Made by a program: the position numbers and the translations under genes. From NCBI GenBank assembly GCA_944389985.1, contig CALXON010000145.1, positions 1-17,353 on the forward strand: 17,353 nt of DNA, read 5' to 3'. Source of the DNA: an uncultured Spirochaetaceae bacterium. GTDB taxonomy: Bacteria; Spirochaetota; Spirochaetia; Sphaerochaetales; Sphaerochaetaceae. Numbering within the stretch: the first letter of the stretch is position 1; each line of letters begins with the position of its first letter. Below the pieces are notes generated by a model, which was not told the DNA's origin, made no database searches, and saw nothing but the letters and a program-made list of their open reading frames with translations. Shown here one piece after another: positions 1 through 7,126 of the stretch.

Positions 1-29
1 TAGTGCGGTTGTTTTCCGCTGACATTAGA

Positions 30-75
30 GCATAAGGCATTTTATTTATGCAATATGAGAAAGAATGTATTCTCA
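30..75. repeat. Two inverted repeats upstream of the pectinesterase gene
   Basis: Two short perfect inverted repeats lie side by side. GCATAA (30-35) pairs with TTATGC (46-51), and TGAGAA (56-61) pairs with TTCTCA (70-75) across an 8-base gap. They sit 45-90 bases before a TATAAT box, so they could be operator sites for the pectinesterase promoter. They could also be remnants of the upstream gene's 3' end, since the window opens only 29 bases earlier. Six-base arms in AT-rich DNA can arise by chance. Confidence 0.3.
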
Positions 76-95
76 CATTTTTCATATGGCAGGAA

Positions 96-124
96 GATAC
101 AGAGATTTCAGGATAGGGTATAAT
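96..124 (+). promoter_or_regulatory. Putative promoter of the pectinesterase gene
   Basis: A perfect TATAAT -10 box lies at 119-124. A weak -35 (GATACA, 96-101, matching the last three bases of TTGACA) precedes it by 17 bases. A start about 7 bases downstream of the -10 would leave a leader of roughly 20 bases containing AGAGGAG (138-144), 5 bases before the ATG. Only the -10 is convincing. Confidence 0.45.
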
Positions 125-149
125 CGGCTGTACTGTTAGAGGAGTCGGC

Positions 150-1064
150 ATGTTCAGGATTTCCGTAGGCTGCAACGGTGAGGATTATTCGACCATACAG
201 GAGGCGATTGATGCTGTCCCGTATGACATCCCTGGCGAGATTGTGATTTCAGAGGGTACATACAGGGAAAAGATATTCTCTGACAAACACTCATTGTCAC
301 TGAAGGGAAGAGGGCAGGTTGTCATAACATGGTCAGACAGCGCCAGGGAGATCATGGACGACGGCCGGAAGAGGGGAACGTTCAGGTCTTATACTGCTTT
401 CTTCAGCGGTCACCACCTTCATATGGAGAATATCACTATTGAGAATGGCGCAGGGCCCGGGGAGACTGCAGGTCAGGGCGTGGCGTTGTACCTTGATGTT
501 GAGAATGCTGAGCTTGAACATGTCCGTGTCAGAGGACATCAGGACACTCTCTTCCTTTCTCCTCTGCCCGATCATGAGAGGGAGAAGGGCGGATTCTATG
601 GTCCGAGATACCTTTCTCCGAGAAAGAGGACCACATCTGTCTTCAGAAACTGCACGGTCGAGGGTGGTGTTGATTTCATTTTCGGATCAGGAGACGCTCT
701 TTTCCTGAACTGTGAGATCATAAGTAATGAACCAGGGTATGTCACAGCTCCGTCCGGAAAGAAGGACTGGACAGGTCTTGTCTTCGTTTCATGTCGTTTC
801 TCCTCTGCATTTCCTGAAAAGGGATCCGTGTATCTCATGAGACCATGGAGAGAAGAGGGAAAGGCCGCATTCATCTCATGCTGGTTCGGTGATCACATAG
901 CCACGGAGCCTTTCACAGCATGGCCCGGAAGGGAGGGAGAGAAGCACATGGCAACGTTCATAGTGTCGGACTGTACATTTTCCGGTCCTGTATCTCTTCC
1001 TGCATCCTCATTCATTTCCCTGGATGATGCGATGAGGCTGACAGAGGCCTTCTTTGCCCATTGA
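150..1064 (+). CDS. Pectin methylesterase (carbohydrate esterase family 8), cytoplasmic type
   Basis: 304 aa. It hydrolyses methyl esters of galacturonate units in pectin or its oligomers, giving methanol and free carboxylates. All family landmarks are visible in order: GTYRE (36-40), GQGVAL (109-114), GHQDTLF (129-135), DFIFG (175-179) and RPW (231-233). By family knowledge the catalytic pair is D132 and D175, with R231 binding the substrate carboxylate. The protein starts directly in the beta-helix repeat pattern and has no signal peptide or lipobox, so it probably acts in the cytoplasm on imported oligogalacturonides. AGAGGAG lies 5 bases before the ATG, and TATAAT is at 119-124. No other pectin gene is in the window; the next gene is a GntR regulator on the same strand, 92 bases downstream. 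Function is well supported; the intracellular location is inferred from the missing signal. Confidence 0.93.
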   Translation: MFRISVGCNGEDYSTIQEAIDAVPYDIPGEIVISEGTYREKIFSDKHSLSLKGRGQVVITWSDSAREIMDDGRKRGTFRSYTAFFSGHHLHMENITIENGAGPGETAGQGVALYLDVENAELEHVRVRGHQDTLFLSPLPDHEREKGGFYGPRYLSPRKRTTSVFRNCTVEGGVDFIFGSGDALFLNCEIISNEPGYVTAPSGKKDWTGLVFVSCRFSSAFPEKGSVYLMRPWREEGKAAFISCWFGDHIATEPFTAWPGREGEKHMATFIVSDCTFSGPVSLPASSFISLDDAMRLTEAFFAH

Positions 1065-1087
1065 AATCAATATTCTTGCGGCAGAGC

Positions 1088-1102
1088 CATCTCTGTGAGA
1101 TG
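1088..1102. promoter_or_regulatory. Perfect palindrome upstream of the GntR regulator gene
   Basis: CATCTC (1088-1093), TGT, GAGATG (1097-1102) form a perfect 6-3-6 inverted repeat in the 92-base gap between the pectinesterase stop and the regulator start. A weak promoter can be drawn around it (TTGCGG 1076-1081 and GATGAT 1099-1104, spacer 17), which would place the palindrome across the -10. It could be an autoregulatory operator or a small hairpin without a T-run. Confidence 0.35.
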
Positions 1103-1156
1103 ATGTATGCTAATGGATTCTTCATATGGATCCTTTCATGTGGTTTGGAGTGGTAA

Positions 1157-1903
1157 ATGGGTGTTGTTCCGGTTCTGAAGAAGAATCTGAGCCAGAGTGC
1201 GAAGGAGAATCTCCGTACATATCTTAATCAGCTTCAGAGAAAGAATGTGAAGAAGCTGCCGCCTGAGACAGAGCTTGCGAAGATGCTCTCTGTCAGCCGT
1301 GCGACAATACGTCAGGCCCTGGATGATCTTGAGAGGGAAGGACTCCTGCTCCGTATACATGGGCGTGGGACATTCCTGAATCCTGCCGGCTTTCAGGTCC
1401 GGGTCAACATGGGAAGGCTTCTTGAATTCGGCAAGGTGATCCAGAACAGCGGTTACAGGTCGAGTTCAGAACTGATCTCCATGGAGGAGGTTGCTGTTCC
1501 GGAATATGCTGTGAAACCTCTCCTTCTGGAGGAAAACAGCTCCGTATACCGTGTCACGAGGGTGTACTATGCCGATCAGACACCTGCCATATACAGTCTT
1601 GCATATATTCCAGTATCACTTTTTGATGTTCCACCAACAGAAAGAGACTGGGAGAAGTATACGAACTTCGAGATGATAAGGAAGAACGCAGGCCGCCTCA
1701 TAATGAGGGATAGGGTCGAGATCAGTACGGAGACAAGGGAGTCTGCAGAGAATGTGATGCGGTGCTCCATGGCTGAGATGCCTGCCTCAATTCTGCGTCT
1801 TGATGGCTGCAGTTTCGATCAGGAGAACCGCCCTGTGATCCTCGGTTCTGCTTTCTACAATACCGATCTTGTCCGTTTCCAGCTGGTACGCGAAATGGAC
1901 TGA
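1157..1903 (+). CDS. GntR-family transcriptional regulator, HutC/UTRA subfamily
   Basis: 248 aa DNA-binding regulator. The N-terminal winged helix-turn-helix (about residues 10-75) has the family pattern LPPETELAKMLSVSRATIRQ followed by a GRGTF wing. The rest (about 85-245) has the UTRA effector-binding layout, with a V-Y-R-V-T-R-V-Y strand and a closing I-L-R-L-D-G segment. HutC-type proteins usually bind a small metabolite and act as repressors. GGAG (1147-1150) lies 6 bases before the ATG. It sits between the pectinesterase and the purine permease/adenine deaminase operon, all on the plus strand. A palindrome upstream of the permease (AAGGTC-T-GACCTT) has the GGTC...GACC core known from DasR/NagR-type HutC operators, so regulation of purine salvage is the leading guess. 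Its own gene, or the pectinesterase, are alternatives. The effector cannot be read from sequence. Confidence 0.9.
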   Translation: MGVVPVLKKNLSQSAKENLRTYLNQLQRKNVKKLPPETELAKMLSVSRATIRQALDDLEREGLLLRIHGRGTFLNPAGFQVRVNMGRLLEFGKVIQNSGYRSSSELISMEEVAVPEYAVKPLLLEENSSVYRVTRVYYADQTPAIYSLAYIPVSLFDVPPTERDWEKYTNFEMIRKNAGRLIMRDRVEISTETRESAENVMRCSMAEMPASILRLDGCSFDQENRPVILGSAFYNTDLVRFQLVREMD

Positions 1904-1952
1904 TGTATGTTATCTCATATATTTTCAGCAATTAGCTCTTTCAATAAGTGAT

Positions 1953-1986
1953 AAGGTCTGACCTTTATACCTATAATGTGATCACA
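1953..1986 (+). promoter_or_regulatory. Promoter of the purine salvage operon with two palindromic candidate operators
   Basis: A perfect -10 box TATAAT (1972-1977) has no good -35 at normal spacing. Immediately upstream is a perfect palindrome AAGGTC-T-GACCTT (1953-1965), occupying the -35/spacer zone. Immediately downstream, overlapping the last T of the -10, is a second perfect palindrome TGTGATCACA (1977-1986), around the expected transcription start. A weak -35 with two symmetrical sites suggests strong protein control. The first site resembles operators of HutC-type GntR proteins, and such a regulator is encoded just upstream. The predicted leader is only about 35 bases, too short for a purine riboswitch. 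Confidence 0.55.
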
Positions 1987-2019
1987 GCTGGAACTTACCC
2001 ATCTCAAGGAGGAATATCT

Positions 2020-3348
2020 ATGCTGGAAAAATGGTTTGGTCTGAAAAAGAATGGTACCAATGTACGGACTGAGATGCTCGCAGGCTGTACAACGTTCGCG
2101 ACTATGGCTTACATCCTCATCATCCATCCGAACTACATGCGTGTTGCAGGAATGGATGCTACAGGTGTTCTGATTGCGACGGCACTCGTCTCCGCAGTCA
2201 TAACGATCCTGATGGGTGTTATGTCCAACTGCCCGATCGCCCTGGCTCCCGGAATCGCCTCTGGTGCGGTCATGGCATACTCGATCGTACAGCCCGGACT
2301 GGCAACCTGGGAAGTCGCACTCGGAATGTCGATGATCTCAGCGATCATCTTCTTCCTTCTCAGTGTGTTCAACATCCGCGGAAAGGTTGTTGAGGTCATT
2401 CCCAAGAACCTGAAAATAGGAATCAGCGCAGGACTCGGACTTTTCATCATCAGGACGGCGATCGTCAATGCGGGACTCATGGATTCAGGATTCAGAAGCT
2501 TCGGAGATCTGTCACAGCCATCGGTCCAGCTTGCCGCCATCAGCATACTGATCTGTCTTGTGCTGTACTTCCTCAGAATAAGAATCAATGACCGTGTCTA
2601 CAAGATAAAGAGCGCGCTTCTTCTGTCGATCATCATATCGACAGTGCTCGGAATCTTCATGGGAGTCGTGAAGCTTCCTGAAAGCATCTTCACAAGCGGC
2701 GGACTGAGCTCTCTGGCGAATGTATCGTTCAAGTTCGATCTCCTCGGAGCTCTCAGACCGGAGTTCCTTGCCTTCGTCCTTGCTTTCTTCGTCAGTGACT
2801 TCTTCGGAACACTGTCTACAGCATTCGCTCTTGGCAGTCAGATGGGCGCTCTGGACAAAGACGGCAACTTCCCCGCGATAGGAAGGATCTTCCTTGCGGA
2901 TTCCATTGGATCGGTGGTCGGAGCTGCGATGGGAGTTACTGTCGTCACAAGCTATGCCGAGAGTGCTTCGGGTATCGAGAGCGGCGGCAGGACGGGGCTT
3001 GCAAACTTTGCGACCGCAGCTCTCTTCATCCTCGCAATTTTCTTCGCACCTGTCTTCCTGATGATCCCGACAGCGGCAACGACACCTGTCCTCATCATCA
3101 TCGGACTGTCCATGATGCAGGGCCTCAAGAATGTCGACTATGTTCCGGATGAGTGGATTCCAGTGGGTATAATGCTCATCTCCACACTGTTCTATGGAAT
3201 CTCGAAGGGAATCGGGCTCGGTCTTATCGCATACTGTGTCGTTCATTTTGCTTATTACCTCTTTGACGGTCAGCGTGAGAAAGGCAAGCTCCCGACATGG
3301 TTCATGGTCGTATTCACCGCTCTGACAAGCATCCAGTTCTTCGTATGA
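2020..3348 (+). CDS. Purine (adenine/guanine/hypoxanthine) permease, NCS2 AzgA/PbuG-like
   Basis: 442 aa polytopic membrane protein importing purine bases, probably with protons. Family landmarks: GTNVRTE near residue 12, TTFATMAY (24-31), ALAPG (74-78), GISAGLGLF (134-142) and ESASGIESGGRTG (314-326), all typical of the AzgA branch. About 12 or more hydrophobic segments follow one another. The usual FVD-x-FDT motif is altered here (FVSDFFGT, 257-264), so substrate preference may differ. The frame is open further upstream to a GTG at 1948, but ATG 2020 is chosen because AAGGAGG (2006-2012) lies 7 bases before it, the family N-terminus begins here, and the promoter -10 falls inside the longer reading. 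It is followed 15 bases later by adenine deaminase, so adenine is the likely main substrate. Confidence 0.9.
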   Translation: MLEKWFGLKKNGTNVRTEMLAGCTTFATMAYILIIHPNYMRVAGMDATGVLIATALVSAVITILMGVMSNCPIALAPGIASGAVMAYSIVQPGLATWEVALGMSMISAIIFFLLSVFNIRGKVVEVIPKNLKIGISAGLGLFIIRTAIVNAGLMDSGFRSFGDLSQPSVQLAAISILICLVLYFLRIRINDRVYKIKSALLLSIIISTVLGIFMGVVKLPESIFTSGGLSSLANVSFKFDLLGALRPEFLAFVLAFFVSDFFGTLSTAFALGSQMGALDKDGNFPAIGRIFLADSIGSVVGAAMGVTVVTSYAESASGIESGGRTGLANFATAALFILAIFFAPVFLMIPTAATTPVLIIIGLSMMQGLKNVDYVPDEWIPVGIMLISTLFYGISKGIGLGLIAYCVVHFAYYLFDGQREKGKLPTWFMVVFTALTSIQFFV

Positions 3349-3363
3349 GGAGGTTCAGGTGAT

Positions 3364-5127
3364 ATGAGAATCGGAACATGGGCTGATACCAGCCGTCTGA
3401 TGATGGCCGCCGAGGGACAGATTCCCTCGGACCTTTGCATCGAGAACATACAGCTAGTGAATACCATAACCGGTGAGATCTATCCCGCCGGTGTGGATAT
3501 CCTAGACGGTATCATAGTGCGTGTCAGAGACCATGGAGAGAAGACTCCTCAATGCAGGAGAGTACTGGACGGGGAGGGGCGGTATCTCCTTCCCGGACTT
3601 ATCGACACCCATCTCCATATAGAGAGCACCATGATGATCCCGTCCAACTTCGCCCGGGCTGTCGTTCCGTGCGGCACAACGACGATAATCGCGGATCCTC
3701 ATGAGATAGCGAATGTGATGGGGACAGAGGGCATGCGTTTCATGCTTGATGACAGCAGGAACACCCCGATGCGTCAGTTCTACCTTGCTCCCTCATGCGT
3801 GCCGGCATCTCCACCTGTCGAAAGTGGTGGAGCCGAGTTCGGACCTGGTGAGATCTCCTCTCTTCTTGAGGATCCCCGGATTCTGGGTCTTGGTGAGCTC
3901 ATGAACTACAGACAGATCTGTGCACGGCAGGAACGCATGATGAGGATAATCGATGAAGGGAAGAGACATGGGGCATTCCTGCAGGGACATGCTCCCCGCC
4001 TTGTCGGTGCTGATCTCGCCGCATATATTCTTGCCGGTCCCGTAAGTGATCATGAGTGCCGCAGCTCTGAGGAATGTATGGAGAAAGCCAGACTCGGAAT
4101 GCATGTGAACCTCAAGGCGAGTTCGCTCTCGAATCATCTGCAGGCCGCTCTTGAAGGTGTCAGGAATCATCGCTGGAAGGACAATATCTCCCTCTGTACC
4201 GATGACGTCCATGCCGCGACCATATACGGATCAGGTCACCTCAACCGTGTGATACGGATGGCTATTGAATATGGTGCTGATCCTATGGATGCCTACCGCT
4301 TCGCGACCTATAACGCCGCAAGGGAGTATGGTTTTACCGATCTGGGAGCAATAGCTCCGGGATTTGTCGCCGACCTCCAGCTCCTTGATGCTCTTGACGG
4401 CAGCCGCCCTCATCTCGTGCTGCTCTCAGGTAGGGAAGTCGCAAGGGAAGGTGAGTGCGTTGAGAAGTTCAGTGGAGCTGAATACCATCCTGTGAATACT
4501 GTGGATCTGCCACCTCTCAGTGCAGGTGATTTCCGTATAAAGACTCCTGATGAGAAGGATTTCGAGACGTTCACGATTTACAGCAAGCAGCTGGGGCCTT
4601 TCAACGGTGGCGGGTATGAGACTCTCCCTGTGAAGGATGGATACATCTCGATTGAGGATGATCCTGAGCTTGCTGTGCTTCAGGTCTGGAACCGTTATGG
4701 CAAGGCTTGCCATACCTCAGCTCCGATACGCGGCTTCGGTATCACAAAGGGGGCCGTTGCATCCACTGTCGCCCATGACTGTCATAACCTGATGGTCATA
4801 AGCCGTAATCCTGAGGATGCCCTGATTGCGGTAAAGGCTCTTGAGGAGAGCGGGGGCGGTATTGCTGTCGCCGAAGATGGCAGACTTGTATCCCATCTGC
4901 CTCTCCCTGTAGCCGGTCTGATGTCCGATGCTCCGATAGAGGAGCTTGTGGAGATGATCCGTGATACTGAAGAAGAGGTCGGACGCCTCTGCAGCGGAAG
5001 CTCTCTCCTGAAGATGGCAACATTCGCGCTGAGTGCGCTTCCCGGTGCGATACTGACCGATCAGGGGATCATCGTGGACTCTGCAGAGAGTTTCACTCCG
5101 CTCTTCAGGAAAAAGACATCCTGTTGA
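3364..5127 (+). CDS. adeC: Adenine deaminase
   Basis: 587 aa, normal for the family. It converts adenine to hypoxanthine and ammonia in purine salvage. The amidohydrolase fold carries metal-site motifs: DTHLHIES (81-88), ADPHE (110-114), GELMNY with E178, GHAPRL with H209, SDHE with H230, and CTDD with D280. The C-terminal adenine-deaminase domain includes GGGIAVAEDG and the LPLPVAGLMSD stretch. The start is set by GAGGAGG (3347-3353), which overlaps the TGA stop of the permease gene, so the two genes are almost certainly co-transcribed and translationally linked: the permease imports the base and this enzyme deaminates it. A hairpin terminator follows at once. The cytoplasmic location is inferred from the absence of a signal peptide. 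Confidence 0.95.
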   Translation: MRIGTWADTSRLMMAAEGQIPSDLCIENIQLVNTITGEIYPAGVDILDGIIVRVRDHGEKTPQCRRVLDGEGRYLLPGLIDTHLHIESTMMIPSNFARAVVPCGTTTIIADPHEIANVMGTEGMRFMLDDSRNTPMRQFYLAPSCVPASPPVESGGAEFGPGEISSLLEDPRILGLGELMNYRQICARQERMMRIIDEGKRHGAFLQGHAPRLVGADLAAYILAGPVSDHECRSSEECMEKARLGMHVNLKASSLSNHLQAALEGVRNHRWKDNISLCTDDVHAATIYGSGHLNRVIRMAIEYGADPMDAYRFATYNAAREYGFTDLGAIAPGFVADLQLLDALDGSRPHLVLLSGREVAREGECVEKFSGAEYHPVNTVDLPPLSAGDFRIKTPDEKDFETFTIYSKQLGPFNGGGYETLPVKDGYISIEDDPELAVLQVWNRYGKACHTSAPIRGFGITKGAVASTVAHDCHNLMVISRNPEDALIAVKALEESGGGIAVAEDGRLVSHLPLPVAGLMSDAPIEELVEMIRDTEEEVGRLCSGSSLLKMATFALSALPGAILTDQGIIVDSAESFTPLFRKKTSC

Positions 5128-5133
5128 TGACAA

Positions 5134-5179
5134 AGGCGCATTCTTCCTGCTCTGTATGGTCAGGATGGATGCGCTTTTT
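5134..5179 (+). terminator. Rho-independent terminator of the purine operon
   Basis: An interrupted stem follows the adenine deaminase stop. GCGCAT (5136-5141) pairs with ATGCGC (5169-5174), and inside it TCCTG (5145-5149) pairs with CAGGA (5161-5165). A run of five T (5175-5179) follows directly. It lies between convergent genes and ends 15 bases before the stop of the EamA gene on the other strand. The minus-strand side has only a short T stretch, so it mainly serves the plus strand. Confidence 0.75.
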
Positions 5180-5194
5180 CATGAAAGCATGTTG

Positions 5195-6049
5195 TCAGAA
5201 ATTCAGCAGGATTATTGCTGGGATTATCATGACGATGCAGATCCTGCTTCCTTTTGAAAGTCCTTCCCGGAAGATGAGGGTGCTTGCGGCCATGACGACA
5301 AGGATGGCTCCGACGCTGTATGTAGGATACGCTATGTAAGCACTCACAGTTGAGAGGGACTTCAGAAGAAGGAGGGACGAGAGGTAGTTCGGTATTCCGA
5401 GACAGAGTCCGAGAACAAGTTCCCTTTTTCCGATTCTTCCATGATGTATGAACATGATGATCAGACAGAGAAGGGATGCGAAGATGAATGTGGCACCCAT
5501 GAACCAGTCATCAAGGCTGCTGTTGCCCGTCTCTTCGAATACCTTCAGCATACTGTCTGCCATTCCGTTGAGGAGAAGTCCCAGGACAAGAAGTGAGAAG
5601 ACAGGCTTCGACTCCGATGATTTACTGTTTTCCGGATTCCGTACCATGTTCATCACGCAGAATGATGCGAGTACGAGAACTATTCCGGCAACCTGCCTCA
5701 GAGAAGGTCTTTCTCCGAAGAGGATGACAGAGAGACATGTCGGAACCATGACTCCGAGGCGTGAGAACGTGGCCTGAAGCGTAGCTCCGTTCCGTCTCAC
5801 ATTCACCTGATTCATCGTCATGCCTGCAAGATAAAGAAGCCCGTTCGCCGCCGCAAACAGGAGACAGCGAATGAAATCAGCATCCATTGCTGGAATTGAC
5901 TTCCTGCTCTCAGAGAGGAGAAACGGAACGATGCATGCGGCATAGTTCACGGCAAGCATGCCGTACTTGTCGTATTCCCATTTTCCGCCGGCCTTCAGCA
6001 CGATGGAGACCATCGCACTGCACAGAAGACCGGCTACAAGATAGAGCAT
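5195..6049 (-). CDS. EamA-family (DMT superfamily) transporter
   Basis: 284 aa with about ten hydrophobic segments in two five-helix halves, the usual layout and length of EamA permeases. The first half carries the typical A-T-L-Q-A-T-F-S-R-L-G region and the I-L-F-G-E-R-P helix end (near residue 115). The second half ends with the matching L-I-F-R-E-G segment near residue 265. A charged linker (about 138-148) separates the halves. These proteins export or exchange small metabolites such as amino acids, but the substrate cannot be told from sequence. The start lies 3 bases after the cupin stop with no clear ribosome binding site, so translation is probably coupled. It is the last gene of the minus-strand operon. 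Confidence 0.85.
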   Translation of the reverse strand: MLYLVAGLLCSAMVSIVLKAGGKWEYDKYGMLAVNYAACIVPFLLSESRKSIPAMDADFIRCLLFAAANGLLYLAGMTMNQVNVRRNGATLQATFSRLGVMVPTCLSVILFGERPSLRQVAGIVLVLASFCVMNMVRNPENSKSSESKPVFSLLVLGLLLNGMADSMLKVFEETGNSSLDDWFMGATFIFASLLCLIIMFIHHGRIGKRELVLGLCLGIPNYLSSLLLLKSLSTVSAYIAYPTYSVGAILVVMAASTLIFREGLSKGSRICIVMIIPAIILLNF

Positions 6050-6052
6050 CTG

Positions 6053-6400
6053 TCAGTCAAGGATGATCACGGCGACGAAGATAAGATCCTCATCCCCTGT
6101 GTTCGCGATTGAGTGTGATTCTCCGTCTCCCGTGATGACCACATCGCCAGGTCCGACGTCCTTCAAGCCGTCCTTTTCCCTGACGATACCTTTTCCTGAA
6201 AGGATATAGTAGTACTCTGTCTCTTTCTTATGTTCATGTTCCCCGATCGAGCATCCTTTCCTCAGTGTGAAGAGAGAGAAAAGACGGGAATGCTTTGCCA
6301 TATCCTCCTCACCGAGGATATCCTTTCTCATCACAGTTCCCTCTCCGCCTCTCATGTTCTCAATCAGGCAGTCCTTCATCGCAGAGCTTTTCTTAATCAT
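6053..6400 (-). CDS. Small cupin-domain protein
   Basis: 115 aa single-domain cupin. Motif 1 is visible as G-x5-H-E-H followed by E (GEHEHKKETE, about residues 53-62), which supplies metal-binding histidines and glutamate. Motif 2 is G-D-V-V-I-T-G-D-G-E-S-H-S-I-A-N, with the third histidine and the usual proline replaced by glycine. A bound divalent metal is expected. Reaction or ligand is unknown; relatives include sugar isomerases and sensor-like domains. The frame is open to an ATG at 6451, but 6400 is chosen because AGAGGAGG ends 5 bases before it while the upstream ATG has no nearby site. The ATG just before it (6403-6401) is too close to the Shine-Dalgarno. It lies between the MgtC-like gene and the EamA transporter gene. 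Confidence 0.85.
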   Translation of the reverse strand: MIKKSSAMKDCLIENMRGGEGTVMRKDILGEEDMAKHSRLFSLFTLRKGCSIGEHEHKKETEYYYILSGKGIVREKDGLKDVGPGDVVITGDGESHSIANTGDEDLIFVAVIILD

Positions 6401-6457
6401 CATTTCCTCCTCTGTATTCAGGATTCTAGCATTATCAGGAGAGGCAGTCATTGAGTT

Positions 6458-7126
6458 TCATGCTATCTCCTCGATGTATGCGACGTAATCCAGAGTCTTC
6501 AGGGCCTCGATTATCTCACTGTGTTTCTTGTACTTTCTCAGTTCCCTGCTGCTGATGGTGAATGAGATTGTATAGACGCTCAGTCCTGAATTGAGGTACG
6601 CGGGATTGAGCTCGATGTCATCGATCCTCATTCCAAGCCGGCGTATCGTCGTTGAGAATCTCTGCAGATCATTCTTGTTCCTCAGCTCGAGGTGGACCTC
6701 GATATGGTTTGATCTGTCCCTGAGGCAGCTTTCTATCGATGAGAGGATCGAGAGTGTGAATATGAGTGCGGCTGATGCAATGACGGCAAGGACATACATG
6801 CCCATTCCCACCGCAATGCCGATGATGCTGCTTGTCCAGAGACCTGCGGATGTTGTGAGGCCTTTTATCTGCCCTTTCGAACTGTAGAAGATGGAAGGGC
6901 AGGAGAGGACCGCGACACTGATGATCACCGCAGGGATTATCCACTCCGAGGTATATCCCGCATTCAGAAGGTATTCTTCGATGATCGCAGCCACCGTGGA
7001 TGCGATGGAGACTGCCGTGAATGTGCGCATGCCTGCAGAGTGCCTTTTCGCCGATCTTTCATATCCTGCGATCGCAGCCAGTACAGCTGACAGGATTATC
7101 CTGAAGACGATAATATCTGTGTTCAT
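6458..7126 (-). CDS. MgtC/SapB-family inner membrane protein
   Basis: 222 aa. The N-terminal membrane domain (about 1-135) carries family motifs: GYER (21-24), AGMRT (31-35) and KGLTTSAGLW (88-97), with four to five hydrophobic helices. Residues about 140-222 form a soluble ACT-like tail. Studied MgtC proteins affect Mg2+ limitation survival, and some inhibit the F-type ATP synthase; they are not proven transporters. The start codon overlaps the stop of the antiporter gene (ATGA, 7126-7123), and a GGAGG lies 8 bases upstream inside that gene, showing coupled translation. Pairing with a cation/proton antiporter suggests a shared role in ion or pH homeostasis. Confidence 0.88.
   Translation of the reverse strand: MNTDIIVFRIILSAVLAAIAGYERSAKRHSAGMRTFTAVSIASTVAAIIEEYLLNAGYTSEWIIPAVIISVAVLSCPSIFYSSKGQIKGLTTSAGLWTSSIIGIAVGMGMYVLAVIASAALIFTLSILSSIESCLRDRSNHIEVHLELRNKNDLQRFSTTIRRLGMRIDDIELNPAYLNSGLSVYTISFTISSRELRKYKKHSEIIEALKTLDYVAYIEEIA

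Noticed and set aside
55..123. Small reading frame of 22 codons before the pectinesterase
   Set aside because: No ribosome binding site, and its end overlaps the -10 box.
1948..2019. Upstream GTG-initiated extension of the purine permease
   Set aside because: It would place the -10 box TATAAT and both palindromes inside the coding region, lacks a ribosome binding site, and adds residues absent from the family; ATG 2020 has AAGGAGG at ideal spacing.
1978..2019. Purine riboswitch ahead of the permease
   Set aside because: The predicted leader is only about 35 bases and no purine aptamer core or paired stems were found.
2512..3246. Minus-strand open frame (244 codons) opposite the purine permease
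   Set aside because: Its composition, extremely rich in D, E, R, S and C, is a typical antisense artefact of a hydrophobic membrane protein gene.
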